Shown here one piece after another: positions 8,300 through 16,235 of a stretch of 64,000 nucleotides of DNA. Made by a program: the position numbers and the translations under genes. The notes under the pieces are model-generated. The model searched no databases. It had not been told where the DNA came from and was given only the letters and a program-made list of their open reading frames with translations. The stretch's first letter is position 1. Every line of letters starts with the position of its first letter. The stretch spans positions 374,691 through 438,690 of the forward strand of contig NZ_LMMA01000001.1 of assembly GCF_001422725.1 (NCBI RefSeq), in the 5' to 3' direction. The stretch comes from Flavobacterium sp. Leaf82. GTDB lineage: Bacteria; Bacteroidota; Bacteroidia; Flavobacteriales; Flavobacteriaceae.

Positions 8300-8956
8300 A
8301 TGAATCCAAAAATACTCATTACCTCAATATTAGTTACTTCCTTAGTTTTTACTTCCTGCAAGAAAGAATTAGAACCGCAGGAAAGTACACCAACATCTGA
8401 ATTAGTAAAACTGGGATTAGCAAAAGACACCGCAAAAACACAGTCAGTTGTTCAAGCGCCAATTACGAATCCTAATACCGTAATGGGCGATACTAACGGA
8501 ATAAATCCTGCACACGGACAACCGGGACATCGTTGTGATATTGCAGTTGGCGCACCTTTAAATTCTGTTCCAACACAGCAAGTACAAACAACAAATACAC
8601 AAACTGCACAACCTGTACAAGTAAACGCGGGTCAGCAAAATGTAGTAACTACAACAACTGTTGCACCGGTAAAAGTAGGTAAAGGAATGAATCCGTCACA
8701 CGGACAACCCGGACACAGATGTGATATTCCGGTTGGAGCGCCTTTAAATTCTGCCGCACCAAAACAACCTGTTGCAAATACAGCACAAAGCGGGACTACA
8801 TCGCAAACTTATACCGTTACGCCACCACCTGCAAATGCAGTTCCGGCATTATTAAGTACCGAAGAAGCTGTAGTTGCTGACGGAATGAATCCTGCACACG
8901 GAAAACCCGGACATCGTTGCGATATCGCAGTTGGATCTCCATTGCCAAAATCATAA
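8300..8956 (+). CDS. Lipoprotein with three HGxPGHRCDI repeats
   Basis: The 218-residue protein has a lipoprotein signal peptide (lipobox cysteine in SLVFTSCKKE). Low-complexity T/Q/V/A-rich linkers separate three near-identical motifs, NPxHGxPGHRCDIxVGxPL, at about residues 72-91, 133-152 and 197-216. Each repeat keeps two histidines and one cysteine, a set able to bind a metal or haem, but binding is only a guess. The motif is known to me only as an uncharacterised Bacteroidota sequence. Lipid anchoring suggests exposure to the periplasm or cell surface. Confidence 0.85.
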   Translation: MNPKILITSILVTSLVFTSCKKELEPQESTPTSELVKLGLAKDTAKTQSVVQAPITNPNTVMGDTNGINPAHGQPGHRCDIAVGAPLNSVPTQQVQTTNTQTAQPVQVNAGQQNVVTTTTVAPVKVGKGMNPSHGQPGHRCDIPVGAPLNSAAPKQPVANTAQSGTTSQTYTVTPPPANAVPALLSTEEAVVADGMNPAHGKPGHRCDIAVGSPLPKS

Positions 8957-8986
8957 TATTTACGTCAATAATCTGGGCGTGCCACC

Positions 8987-9037
8987 AATAAAAAAGGGGC
9001 CAACTATGCAAATCGCTTAGTCGGCCCCTTTTTTATT
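8987..9037 (+). terminator. Strong hairpin terminator after the lipoprotein gene
   Basis: AATAAAAAAGGGGCC (8987-9001) pairs perfectly with GGCCCCTTTTTTATT (9023-9037), with a further ACTA/TAGT pair inside. It starts 31 bp after the stop. The A-tract before and T-tract after make it bidirectional in principle. It lies inside a dispersed repeat word (gggcgt...gtcgggct) also seen near 40264. Confidence 0.85.
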
Positions 9038-9180
9038 GCTGTCGGGCTATTCGCTGCTACTTCGGTAGCTTCGCTCTATCCCTCACGCGAAACAGTTTTC
9101 AGTCTCAGTTTTCAGTGCACTCTTGTCATCTTGAGCGAAATCGAAATGTCATTTTAATATAATATACGTTCCAATTTTCC

Positions 9181-9253
9181 GTAGAGACGCACAGCAGTGC
9201 GTCTAACATTTTACGGATAATCGTTGTAGAGACGCACTGCTGTGCGTCTCTAC
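9181..9253. repeat. Nested inverted repeat (GTAGAGACGCAC family)
   Basis: The outer ends GTAGAGACGCAC and GTGCGTCTCTAC are inverted copies. Each half is itself palindromic: GACGCAC-agcag-TGCGTC and GACGCAC-tgctg-TGCGTC. It lies between the lipoprotein terminator and the stop of the convergent WrbA-RidA gene. A degenerate copy is seen near 40395. Confidence 0.8.
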
Positions 9254-9284
9254 ATTTAATAATGAAATTTATTTTTCGATCTCT

Positions 9285-10448
9285 TTATTCAATTTCAAAA
9301 ATCGCCTGAATTTCTACAGCCGAATTTATCGGTAACGAAGCCGCACCAACTGTTGCCCTCGCGTGTTTTCCTTTTTCGCCAAAAACCAAAGCCGTCAAAT
9401 TCGAAGCCGAATTCATAATCGCAGCATGTTGTGTATATTCCGGAGTTGTATTAAAATATCCTGTTAATTGTACGCATTGTTTTACCTTGTTCAAATCGCC
9501 TCCACAAGCTTCTTTCAAAACTGCAATAACATTTAGCATTGTTTGATACGTTGCTTCTTTCGCCTGATCTTCTGTAACCGTTGCGCCAACTTTTCCCGGA
9601 TTTAAAATTTTTCCGTCTTTTAGTGCCACCTGATTAATATAAACTTTATGATCAGAAATCGTAAACGGAACGTAATTCCCAACCGGTTTAGGCGCTTCAG
9701 GAAGTACGATATTATTGTCTTTTAAAGTTTTGTTGATATCCATTTTAGTTTCTGTAGAAGTTGTTTTTACAGACTTTATATTCTCTGTATTTTTTAATCC
9801 AGCGACTACTCTTGCCAAAGCTTTTCCTTGTTCTTTAGCCAAATTCAATTCACTTTGCGACGGACGAGTTCCAACAGGCGATCCCGCCAATGAAGTTGCT
9901 CCAAACGGCGTATTTCCTTGCGGAACTGTTTTGTCTAAAGTTGCCGTTCCCATAATTCCGGTTGGTACGATTATCATTCCGTGTGAAGCTAGAATATTCC
10001 AAAAAGATAAAATTGCCGCTTCTTTTCCTGCTCCGGATCCAGCCGACATAAATACAGTTGTTGGTTTTCCTTCTAAAGCTCTCGAAGTCCAAAGCGGAAT
10101 ACTCTGACTGAAAAAGTAATTCATATCAGCACTAATATTCGCAAAATGAACCGGACTTCCAAAAGCGATTCCGTCATAATTAGCCAATTCTTCGATAGTT
10201 GCAATTGGTAATTTCTCTACATCAGCATTTAGTTTTTCTTTTGTATTTATCGAAGGAACACGTTTTAAAGTTGCTTTAGTGTTTGGATATTCCTGAATTC
10301 CTTCAGCAATAGCTTTTGCCATTTTATAAGTTCCGCCGTTTTGAGAATAGATCAAAACCAGCACATTTGTTTCAGATGATTTTGTTTGTGCTTTTACGCT
10401 AAAACCTATAAATATTGCGATTAATAATACGAGTAGTTGCTTTTTCAT
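9285..10448 (-). CDS. Secreted flavodoxin (WrbA-like) - RidA fusion protein
   Basis: The 387-residue protein has a signal peptide (MKKQLLVLLIAIFIGFSVKAQ) and two domains. Residues about 27-220 are a flavodoxin/WrbA-like fold: LVLIYSQNGGTYKMAKAIAEG for FMN phosphate binding, FGSPVHFANISADMNYFF, and MSAGSGAGKEAAI. Residues about 250-387 are a RidA/YjgF domain (GNYVPFTISDHKVYINQV, then ARATVGAASLPINSAVEIQA with the conserved arginine). WrbA proteins reduce quinones with NAD(P)H; RidA proteins deaminate reactive enamines/imines. Both are normally cytoplasmic and separate, so the fusion and the export signal are unusual. A lysine/threonine-rich linker (about 220-245) joins the domains. Confidence 0.88.
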   Translation of the reverse strand: MKKQLLVLLIAIFIGFSVKAQTKSSETNVLVLIYSQNGGTYKMAKAIAEGIQEYPNTKATLKRVPSINTKEKLNADVEKLPIATIEELANYDGIAFGSPVHFANISADMNYFFSQSIPLWTSRALEGKPTTVFMSAGSGAGKEAAILSFWNILASHGMIIVPTGIMGTATLDKTVPQGNTPFGATSLAGSPVGTRPSQSELNLAKEQGKALARVVAGLKNTENIKSVKTTSTETKMDINKTLKDNNIVLPEAPKPVGNYVPFTISDHKVYINQVALKDGKILNPGKVGATVTEDQAKEATYQTMLNVIAVLKEACGGDLNKVKQCVQLTGYFNTTPEYTQHAAIMNSASNLTALVFGEKGKHARATVGAASLPINSAVEIQAIFEIE

Positions 10449-11007
10449 GAGGGTAATTTTTTAATAATTTGTAATGGATAATCTCAAAAAAGAGCTTGTT
10501 TTATTTCAAAAATCAAGTTCCTTTTTTGGGACTGCAAAATTACTTCTTACAATCCCGAAAAGCGTTATTATTATCTTAATTGTCCAACTAAGCATAGTTA
10601 ATTTTAGTCCCATCGGGACGACATATTTATAGAAAAAATCAGAACAATGTATGTAGAGCTCCAGCGGAGCGATATATTTATCTAAAATTTAAAATACATA
10701 CCAATAAATCCCATCGCGGTGACATATCGAATCGTGCTAAAAATATATGTCGCTCCGCTGGAGCTGGATTATAATGGCGCGTAATAAAATTGGGCTATAA
10801 ATATGTCGCTCCGCTGGAGCTTATATTAATAACGAATACAAAATTGGCTATAAATATCTCGCTCCGCTGGAGCTTTACATTAGAAATATTAGAAAAAAAA
10901 TCTGCTTAATCTTCAAAATCTGCGTGAAACAAAAAAATATTAATCATTCTAATCTGTCAAATCTGTGGCAAAAATTTCTAACTTCGAGGAAACAAATCGC
11001 CTTACTT
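10449..11007. repeat. Intergenic cluster of GCTCCGCTGGAGC repeats
   Basis: No gene is supported. At least four copies of a palindromic word linked to tatatgtc/gatatatt flanks are present: 10657-10680 in one orientation, and 10744-10765, 10801-10821 and 10854-10874 in the other. Degenerate copies with a different core (cccatcgggacgacatattta near 10610; cccatcgcggtgacatatcg near 10709) also occur. The end (about 10900-10975) holds tctgcgtgaaac and aatctgtggcaaaaa words. Opposed copies could fold into long hairpins. Confidence 0.75.
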
Positions 11008-11664
11008 ATGAAAAAAGCAATTGTATACGGAGCAAGCGGATTAGTAGGATCTTATATTCTGGAAAGTTTACTAAATAACGCCAATTATGAACAAGTCATA
11101 ATTGTGGTTAGAAAAGAGCTAAACATTCAGCATCCAAAATTAAAAACGCTAATTGGTGATTTTAATTCGCTGGCAGGATTAGTAAAAGACATTCAAATAG
11201 ATGAAGTTTTTATCGCGCTTGGAACAACACAAAAGAAAACGCCGGATAAAAAACTATATTATCAAATCGATCATGATTATCCAATTCTGGCGGCAAAACT
11301 GGCAAAGGAAAACGGAGCAAAATCAGTCTTTTTAGTTTCGGCAATTGGAGCAAATGCAAAGTCTTCGATATTTTATACCAAGCTGAAAGGCGAAACCGAA
11401 CAAGATATTATCAGTTTGAATCTTGATCATACCTATATTTTTCGGCCATCGATGATTTTGGGAGATAGAAAAGAAAGCCGACCTCTTGAAAAAGTATTCA
11501 TTGGGATATTCAAATTTATCAATCCGTTATTTGTTGGAGGAACAAACAAATACAAAGGAATCGAAGCAAGCGATATCGCCAAAGCAATGGTAAATAGTGC
11601 GAACACACTTAATGAGAAAGTCAAAATATTGCATTGGGAAGAAATGACAACTTTGCTAAAATAA
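11008..11664 (+). CDS. NAD(P)-binding atypical SDR (HTATIP2-like oxidoreductase)
   Basis: From the ATG at 11008 the product has 218 residues and opens with a Rossmann motif (KKAIVYGASGLVGSYI). It continues with IDEVFIALGTTQKKT, VFLVSAIGANAKSSIFYTKLKGETEQ (the YxxxK-like pair is YTKLK) and a C-terminal lobe (YIFRPSMILGDRKESRP). It resembles short atypical SDRs of the TIP30/HTATIP2 type that bind NADPH; the substrate is unknown. The frame stays open upstream to a GTG at 10924, but that stretch is repeat-derived sequence, so I use the internal ATG. Confidence 0.88.
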   Translation: MKKAIVYGASGLVGSYILESLLNNANYEQVIIVVRKELNIQHPKLKTLIGDFNSLAGLVKDIQIDEVFIALGTTQKKTPDKKLYYQIDHDYPILAAKLAKENGAKSVFLVSAIGANAKSSIFYTKLKGETEQDIISLNLDHTYIFRPSMILGDRKESRPLEKVFIGIFKFINPLFVGGTNKYKGIEASDIAKAMVNSANTLNEKVKILHWEEMTTLLK

Positions 11665-11701
11665 AAATAGCATTATCCGGATTAGAGATAATGCCATTTT
11701 T
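11665..11701. terminator. Bidirectional terminator between SDR and HPF genes
   Basis: AAATAGCATTATC and GATAATGCCATTT form a hairpin with one mismatch, flanked by A- and T-rich tracts. It lies between convergent genes. Confidence 0.7.
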
Positions 11702-11721
11702 AGATTTTGATACTATATAAA

Positions 11722-12036
11722 TTAATGCGCTTTCATTTTTTCGAAAGTCGTAGTAAGTGATTTTTTTGCTTTGGCAAGAGCACCGCTAAAAGCTTTTTCA
11801 AGCGTATCTGCGTGGTCTGTTACGGTTAAGGGTTGTAAGTTGGCAATACGAACTTCGATTACACATTTTTTATCGTTTAAGCTGAATTTCTCTCCGTTTT
11901 CATCTCCAAAATGTACTTCAACGCGGGTTATTTTTTCCTCGAAACGAGCTAAGCCTTTTTCTAATTCTTCAGAAAAATAAGTGGCTAATCTTTCGTGTCC
12001 TTCGATGTTCTTGTCAGTATTGATTTGAATTTTCAT
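11722..12036 (-). CDS. hpf: HPF/RaiA-type ribosome-associated hibernation factor
   Basis: The 104-residue protein matches the short sigma-54 modulation / S30AE family: MKIQINTDKNIEGHERL, VEVHFGDENGEKFSLNDKKC, EVRIANLQPLTV and the basic C-terminal helix AFSGALAKAKKSLTTTFEKM. Family members bind the 30S subunit at the tRNA and mRNA channel and stall or dimerise ribosomes in stationary phase. It lacks the C-terminal dimerisation domain of long HPF. It stands alone, convergent with the SDR gene. Confidence 0.9.
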   Translation of the reverse strand: MKIQINTDKNIEGHERLATYFSEELEKGLARFEEKITRVEVHFGDENGEKFSLNDKKCVIEVRIANLQPLTVTDHADTLEKAFSGALAKAKKSLTTTFEKMKAH

Positions 12037-12219
12037 ATGGCTTTATATTTAATGATTGTTTCTCAAAGCTATCTTTTTTAGAATGAAAAGCCAAGTGAGT
12101 TAATAAAACATTAAGAAAATAATTACGCTTTTTTGTCATTGCGAGGAACGAAGCAATCACAGAAGAAACTCCACAAAGTTCATCTTTTAAGAAATAAAAA
12201 AAGTGCCAAGTTTGTCAGG

Positions 12220-12235
12220 CTGAGCGAAGTCGAAG
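12220..12235. repeat. Single copy of dispersed word CTGAGCGAAGTCGAAG
   Basis: Identical 16-bp core, preceded by tttgtcagg as in other copies. It is in the HPF upstream region. Confidence 0.8.
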
Positions 12236-12332
12236 CCCCCGCAACAACAAGCAAACTAAAATTTGCAACTTTTTAAATCAATAAAGATAACCCGCACAAA
12301 TCAAAGGTTTATTTGGTATCTTCGCAGTCCTA

Positions 12333-12470
12333 AAACTTTCAGATTATGACTTCGAAAAAACTTTTGCCCGTGTGGTATGCTGGCGGTATTGGAAACAACT
12401 GCAACGCTCTGAAAGGCGTAGGACAGCTAACCCATACGGGTTTTATATTACCTAAACTTTCAGATTATGA
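12333..12470 (+). repeat. 17-bp direct repeat flanking a structured leader
   Basis: AAACTTTCAGATTATGA occurs at 12333-12349 and again, identical, at 12454-12470, 121 bp apart. Each copy ends in an ATG. The second ATG (12467) starts the small gene; the first opens a 62-codon frame that reads through the structured element. A possible -7 element TATCTTCG lies at 12317-12324. Confidence 0.85.
12367..12440 (+). ncRNA. Predicted structured leader RNA (three-way junction), family unknown
   Basis: Four helices can be drawn by hand. P1 pairs CCCGTGTGG (12367-12375) with CCATACGGG (12432-12440), 9 bp with one G-U. P2 pairs GCTG (12379-12382) with CAGC (12424-12427). P3 pairs GCGGT (12383-12387) with ACTGC (12398-12402), with one G-U. 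P4 pairs ACGC (12404-12407) with GCGT (12416-12419). P2, P3 and P4 meet in a tight junction, like small riboswitches or ribozymes. Single-stranded GGAAACA and CTGAAA loops are purine-rich. The segment is GC-richer than its surroundings and sits just before the small gene at 12467. I do not recognise an Rfam family with confidence. Confidence 0.45.
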
Positions 12471-12700
12471 GTATCAACACCCTTTCAAAAGAAACCGAAT
12501 TACGGTTAAACGAATTTTTCAACCAAGCGACTGATCCTAAAAGTTTCGCAAAAGCAATTCGAAAATTAAATTATCTTCTCGCCATTTCGTTAATGCGAGA
12601 ATGCGAAACCCTGCAAATTGATTCAAAATCAGTTCAAGAAGGTTTTTACTTGCTAAACGAACTAGCCGAAATTTTGAATCCTTATCTGGATGCTAAATAA
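12467..12700 (+). CDS. Small conserved hypothetical protein (paralogue of the 37171 gene)
   Basis: This 77-residue, helix-rich soluble protein has no recognised domain. It aligns along its whole length with the product at 37171-37410: LSKETELRLNEFFNQ against LSKEEEKRLIDFFNK; AKAIRKLNYLLAISLMRECETL against AKTIRRLNYIIALGIMRKDETL; and EGFYLLNELAEILNPYL against EGFYWLNEFAEILDPYL. Two conserved copies in one window argue for a real family. The gene is preceded by a duplicated 17-bp leader and a predicted structured RNA, and followed by a strong terminator. Confidence 0.78.
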   Translation: MSINTLSKETELRLNEFFNQATDPKSFAKAIRKLNYLLAISLMRECETLQIDSKSVQEGFYLLNELAEILNPYLDAK

Positions 12701-12711
12701 TTTAAAACGAC

Positions 12712-12738
12712 AAAAGCCACTGCGAAGTGGCTTTTTTT
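12712..12738 (+). terminator. Rho-independent terminator
   Basis: AAAAGCCACT-GCG-AAGTGGCTTTTTTT hairpin with T-tract, 11 bp after the stop of the small gene. Confidence 0.9.
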
Positions 12739-12812
12739 ATTTTGTGGTTTGGTTTGCTTTTTCTGCCTGCTTTGTGATTACGAAGAATGAGAAATTGCAA
12801 AATGTTGTCAGA

Positions 12813-12828
12813 CTGAGCGAAGTCGAAG
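12813..12828. repeat. Single copy of dispersed word CTGAGCGAAGTCGAAG
   Basis: Same 16-bp core and gtcag flank as at 12220, about 590 bp away. The two copies bracket the structured leader and small gene. Confidence 0.8.
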
Positions 12829-12883
12829 TCCCGCAATAATTATCAAGCTAAGGGTTTTGTCTTTAATTTAATAACACAGGAAT

Positions 12884-13069
12884 TTAGATTCTTTTAATTT
12901 TTAATTTAATTATGTGATCGCAAATATCACATTTTACAAAACTATCATCATCCACTAACATATCTATTTCAATTTCGTAATCACAAACAGGACAATTGTA
13001 AATTATATCTATAAGTTTTATAGGCGGATTAAGTACAGTTGGAATGTCAAGTTTTGAATGTTCTACCAT
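12884..13069 (-). CDS. Small zinc-ribbon-like protein
   Basis: This 61-residue frame contains two CxxC pairs: NCPVCDYEIEI (about 29-32) and KCDICDHIIKL (about 48-51), spaced as in a zinc ribbon. It starts 16 bp after the stop of the large helicase gene on the same strand, so it is probably the last gene of that operon. Its function is unknown; a zinc-binding subunit contacting nucleic acid or the helicase is a guess. Confidence 0.65.
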   Translation of the reverse strand: MVEHSKLDIPTVLNPPIKLIDIIYNCPVCDYEIEIDMLVDDDSFVKCDICDHIIKLKIKRI

Positions 13070-13085
13070 AATTATTTTTTTTTAA

Positions 13086-16000
13086 TTAACCTATAGACAT
13101 TTTTGCAGACTCTTTCCAAAGATAATTTGGCATAGGTTCGTTTAACTCCCATTTAATATTCATTGGTTTTTGATCTTCATATTCTTTGAAATTGCCTTCT
13201 CCAATAAAAACATATCCCATTGTATTTCCCTTTTCATCATTTGCTTTCTCCCTAATGAAAAGTAAAATTTTCTTATGGTTTTCTTGTTGTTTAATATATG
13301 ATAAACCTCTACCAATGTCGGGTCTTGAGGAATTTTGACTTTGCCAATGAAATAAAGTTTCACTTATTGCATAATCGTCATACATTGTCGTCGGCGAAAA
13401 GTTTTCTTCTGATTTTATTAAGTTAATAAAAAGTAGTTCAGTGTTTAAATTAGCATTTTCTGCTACACCTTCTCGACTTGAAGATTTTTTTTCAAAATTA
13501 CTTAGTCCAAATGCTACTAAAATTTGATCTCTTGTATACCTCGCATGTAATTTTAGTGGTTGATTATATGGTAATTCAATTTCTATTTCCTTGAAATCAA
13601 TTCTATCAATTAATATTTCTAATACTTCAATAATTTCATCTACCAAAATCTTATTTTCTCCAATTGCTTTAATACTCAATTCTAATGATTTAAATAAACC
13701 ATGATTTTGCCATACATCATAATGTAACATTAAGAGCATGGTTTTTTGATTCTCATCAAAATCATCAATTCTAATATTAAAACCTTGTTTTGCAATTTCT
13801 AAAATGAAATTAAAATAACTTGTTGAACTTGTAGAAAGCCATTTATTACTTATTGCAGAATAAATTTGTTTTTCATTTATACTTTCAAAATCATCAATTA
13901 TTCCTGCTCGTTGAAGCAATCTTGACCAGCTATATTTTTTGTAGATTGTTTCAATTGGGATATGATAAAATTCAATAAAATTATTTAAGGTTAAAGGTAA
14001 ATTAGTTTGATGTTGAAAATTTGTAATTTTAGTTGTTAATTGACTTACATTTAGCGATGTAGCTTTTTTAATATTTTCTAGAATTGTCTCTTTTGTTTTT
14101 TTCTCCAGAACAATAGAACAACCTAAAGGTAAATGTGGAAAATCATCTTCAATCTCTTTTTGAACCGAGGTTGTTGTTTTACCTATTAAAGCTCTAAATT
14201 TACTTTCGAAATCATATTCTGATCTTGAATTCCCAACAAAATCCAAAACAGTTAAACAATCTTTTCCTTCTGCTAAACGCAAACCGCGACCTAATTGCTG
14301 AAGAAAAACGGTTAAACTTTCCGTTGGTCTTAAAAACAAAACGGTATCAATTTCAGGAATATCTACACCTTCATTAAAAATGTCAACGACAAATAAATAA
14401 TTGAATTCTTTTTTCTTGAATTCTTCTCTAATTTTGTCTCTTTCGCTTGCATTTTTAGATGTTAAGTAATTTGCTTTTAATCCTGCTAAATTGAATTTTT
14501 CAGTCATAAAAATAGCATGTTCAACCGTTACACAAAAACCGATCGCACGAATATCATGTATGTCATTAAGATATTTATTAAGATTTGTAATTATCTCGCC
14601 AACACGAATATTATTTTTAGTATATAAAGCTGTTAATTCGCTTGCGACATATTTACCTTTTTCCCATTTTACATTTGTTAAATCAATACTATCAGTTATT
14701 CCAAAATATTGAAATGGACTTAGTAGTTTTTTGTTTAATGCTTCAGGAAGTCTAATTTCTGCTGCAATACGATCACAGAAATCATCTAGGATATTTTCAT
14801 TATCCATTCTTTCTGGAGTTGCAGTTAGTCCTAATAAAATCTTAGGTTTAAAGTAATTCAGAAAAGGTCTATAACTTGAAGCTGATCCATGGTGCGCTTC
14901 ATCAAGAATAATGAAGTCGTAATACTCTGGAGAAAGGTTTAAATCTTTTAATCTATTATTTAAAGTTTGTACTGAAACAAAAAGATATTCATTAGAATTT
15001 GGTTCAATTCCATCAACCCATAAATCACCAAAGTTATTATCTTTTAAAACACCTTGAAAAGTCGCTTTTGCTTGTTGTAGAATTTCTTTTCTGTGTGCTA
15101 CAAAAAGAAGCTTAGATGATTTATTATTAGTTCTAAAGTTTTTGTAATCAAATGCAGATATTACTGTTTTTCCTGTTCCAGTTGCAGCTACTAACAGATT
15201 TTTATATCTATTATGAACTATTCTTTCAACTTCTAGTTTTTCAAGAATCTCTTTTTGATAAGGAAAAGGTTTGATGTCAAAATAAGCAGTTGTAAAAACA
15301 TTTTCTTTTGATGATCTACCTTGTTTAAGAGCATTAACTAATTTATCGGAATGAATGTTATTATCATATAATTCAAAGTCTGCATTTTGCCAATATGCTT
15401 CAAATGTTTTTTTAAATTTATCAATGATATGCCCAACTTCTTTAGTAGTAACTTTAAGATTCCATTCGAGTCCATCTGTTAAAGCTGAACGAGAAAAATT
15501 TGAAGAACCAATATAACCAGTATGAAATCCTGTATTTCTTTGAAACAAATAAGCTTTTGCATGTAAACGCTCATTTCCTGTATTGTATGAAACCTTTACT
15601 TCTGTGTTTTCTAATGATGCTAAAAATTCAACTGCTTTCGAATCTGTTGCACCAATATATGTGGTTGTAATTACCCTTAGTTTTCCGCCTCTTTCAGTAA
15701 ATTCTCTTAATTCACGTTCAAGGATTCGAATACCTTTCCATTTAATAAATGAAACTAATAAATCGATTTTATCTGAAGATAATATCTCTTTTCGTAATTC
15801 GCTTTCTAAAGTTGTCCCTGCATTTCCTCCAGTAAAAAGCTCGCTATGAATTAATCTAGTATATGGCGTAATTTCTTTTAAATGTAGATCTAAGTCTTTA
15901 AAATGAGCATCGACTTTTGTAAAAACAGCGGTCAATATTTTTCCTTCTGTTTCAATTAAATCACCTTCAAATTCTGCTTTATCTAATTCATCTCTTAAAA

Positions 16001-16235
16001 ATTGAATTATTTTATTCGAAATTTTTATTTGATTGTCAATTAAGTCAATTTCTTTTTGTTTAGGCAAATTTTCTAATGCATATTTGATGACTTTGCCAAT
16101 ATGTTGCGATAATAATTGAGATGCTTCGGCTTTGTCTATTGAAGTTTTTTTTATTTGAAATGTCTCTTTATCTAATTCGTTTATTTTGTAGTTTATCAGC
16201 TTGGTAACTAATTCTTCGTATAATCCTTGGTTCAT
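13086..16235 (-). CDS. PLD-type nuclease - SF2 helicase - DUF3427 protein
   Basis: A 1049-residue multidomain protein. Residues about 125-290 form a phospholipase D-like (HKD) nuclease domain with HAKAYLF (225-231) and YIGSSNFSRSAL (241-252). Residues about 320-660 are an SF2 helicase core: Walker A AATGTGKT (350-357), DEAH (445-448), TATPERMD (471-478) and motif VI QLGRGLR (647-653). The remaining roughly 390 residues correspond to the DUF3427 region, ending PMNIKWELNEPMPNYLW. Proteins of this layout are thought to process DNA and often occur with defence genes. The start overlaps the stop of the NUDIX gene by 4 bp, so the two are translationally coupled. Local sequence is AT-richer than the neighbouring core genes. 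Confidence 0.9.
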   Translation of the reverse strand: MNQGLYEELVTKLINYKINELDKETFQIKKTSIDKAEASQLLSQHIGKVIKYALENLPKQKEIDLIDNQIKISNKIIQFLRDELDKAEFEGDLIETEGKILTAVFTKVDAHFKDLDLHLKEITPYTRLIHSELFTGGNAGTTLESELRKEILSSDKIDLLVSFIKWKGIRILERELREFTERGGKLRVITTTYIGATDSKAVEFLASLENTEVKVSYNTGNERLHAKAYLFQRNTGFHTGYIGSSNFSRSALTDGLEWNLKVTTKEVGHIIDKFKKTFEAYWQNADFELYDNNIHSDKLVNALKQGRSSKENVFTTAYFDIKPFPYQKEILEKLEVERIVHNRYKNLLVAATGTGKTVISAFDYKNFRTNNKSSKLLFVAHRKEILQQAKATFQGVLKDNNFGDLWVDGIEPNSNEYLFVSVQTLNNRLKDLNLSPEYYDFIILDEAHHGSASSYRPFLNYFKPKILLGLTATPERMDNENILDDFCDRIAAEIRLPEALNKKLLSPFQYFGITDSIDLTNVKWEKGKYVASELTALYTKNNIRVGEIITNLNKYLNDIHDIRAIGFCVTVEHAIFMTEKFNLAGLKANYLTSKNASERDKIREEFKKKEFNYLFVVDIFNEGVDIPEIDTVLFLRPTESLTVFLQQLGRGLRLAEGKDCLTVLDFVGNSRSEYDFESKFRALIGKTTTSVQKEIEDDFPHLPLGCSIVLEKKTKETILENIKKATSLNVSQLTTKITNFQHQTNLPLTLNNFIEFYHIPIETIYKKYSWSRLLQRAGIIDDFESINEKQIYSAISNKWLSTSSTSYFNFILEIAKQGFNIRIDDFDENQKTMLLMLHYDVWQNHGLFKSLELSIKAIGENKILVDEIIEVLEILIDRIDFKEIEIELPYNQPLKLHARYTRDQILVAFGLSNFEKKSSSREGVAENANLNTELLFINLIKSEENFSPTTMYDDYAISETLFHWQSQNSSRPDIGRGLSYIKQQENHKKILLFIREKANDEKGNTMGYVFIGEGNFKEYEDQKPMNIKWELNEPMPNYLWKESAKMSIG

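Noticed and set aside
9715..10107. 130-codon frame opposite the WrbA-RidA gene
   Set aside because: Antisense shadow of a real two-domain protein; composition is unlike neighbouring genes.
10924..11007. Upstream extension of the SDR gene from a GTG
   Set aside because: The 28 extra codons come from dispersed repeat words and precede the Rossmann motif that normally starts the protein.
12367..12440. HDV-like or hammerhead ribozyme
   Set aside because: I looked for the CUGAUGA/GAAA core and for nested pseudoknot pairing after a 5' G; neither is present.
12346..12534. 62-codon open frame through the structured leader
   Set aside because: It overlaps the better-supported gene at 12467 and runs through the predicted RNA helices. 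It may be a leader frame, but there is no evidence that it is a protein gene.
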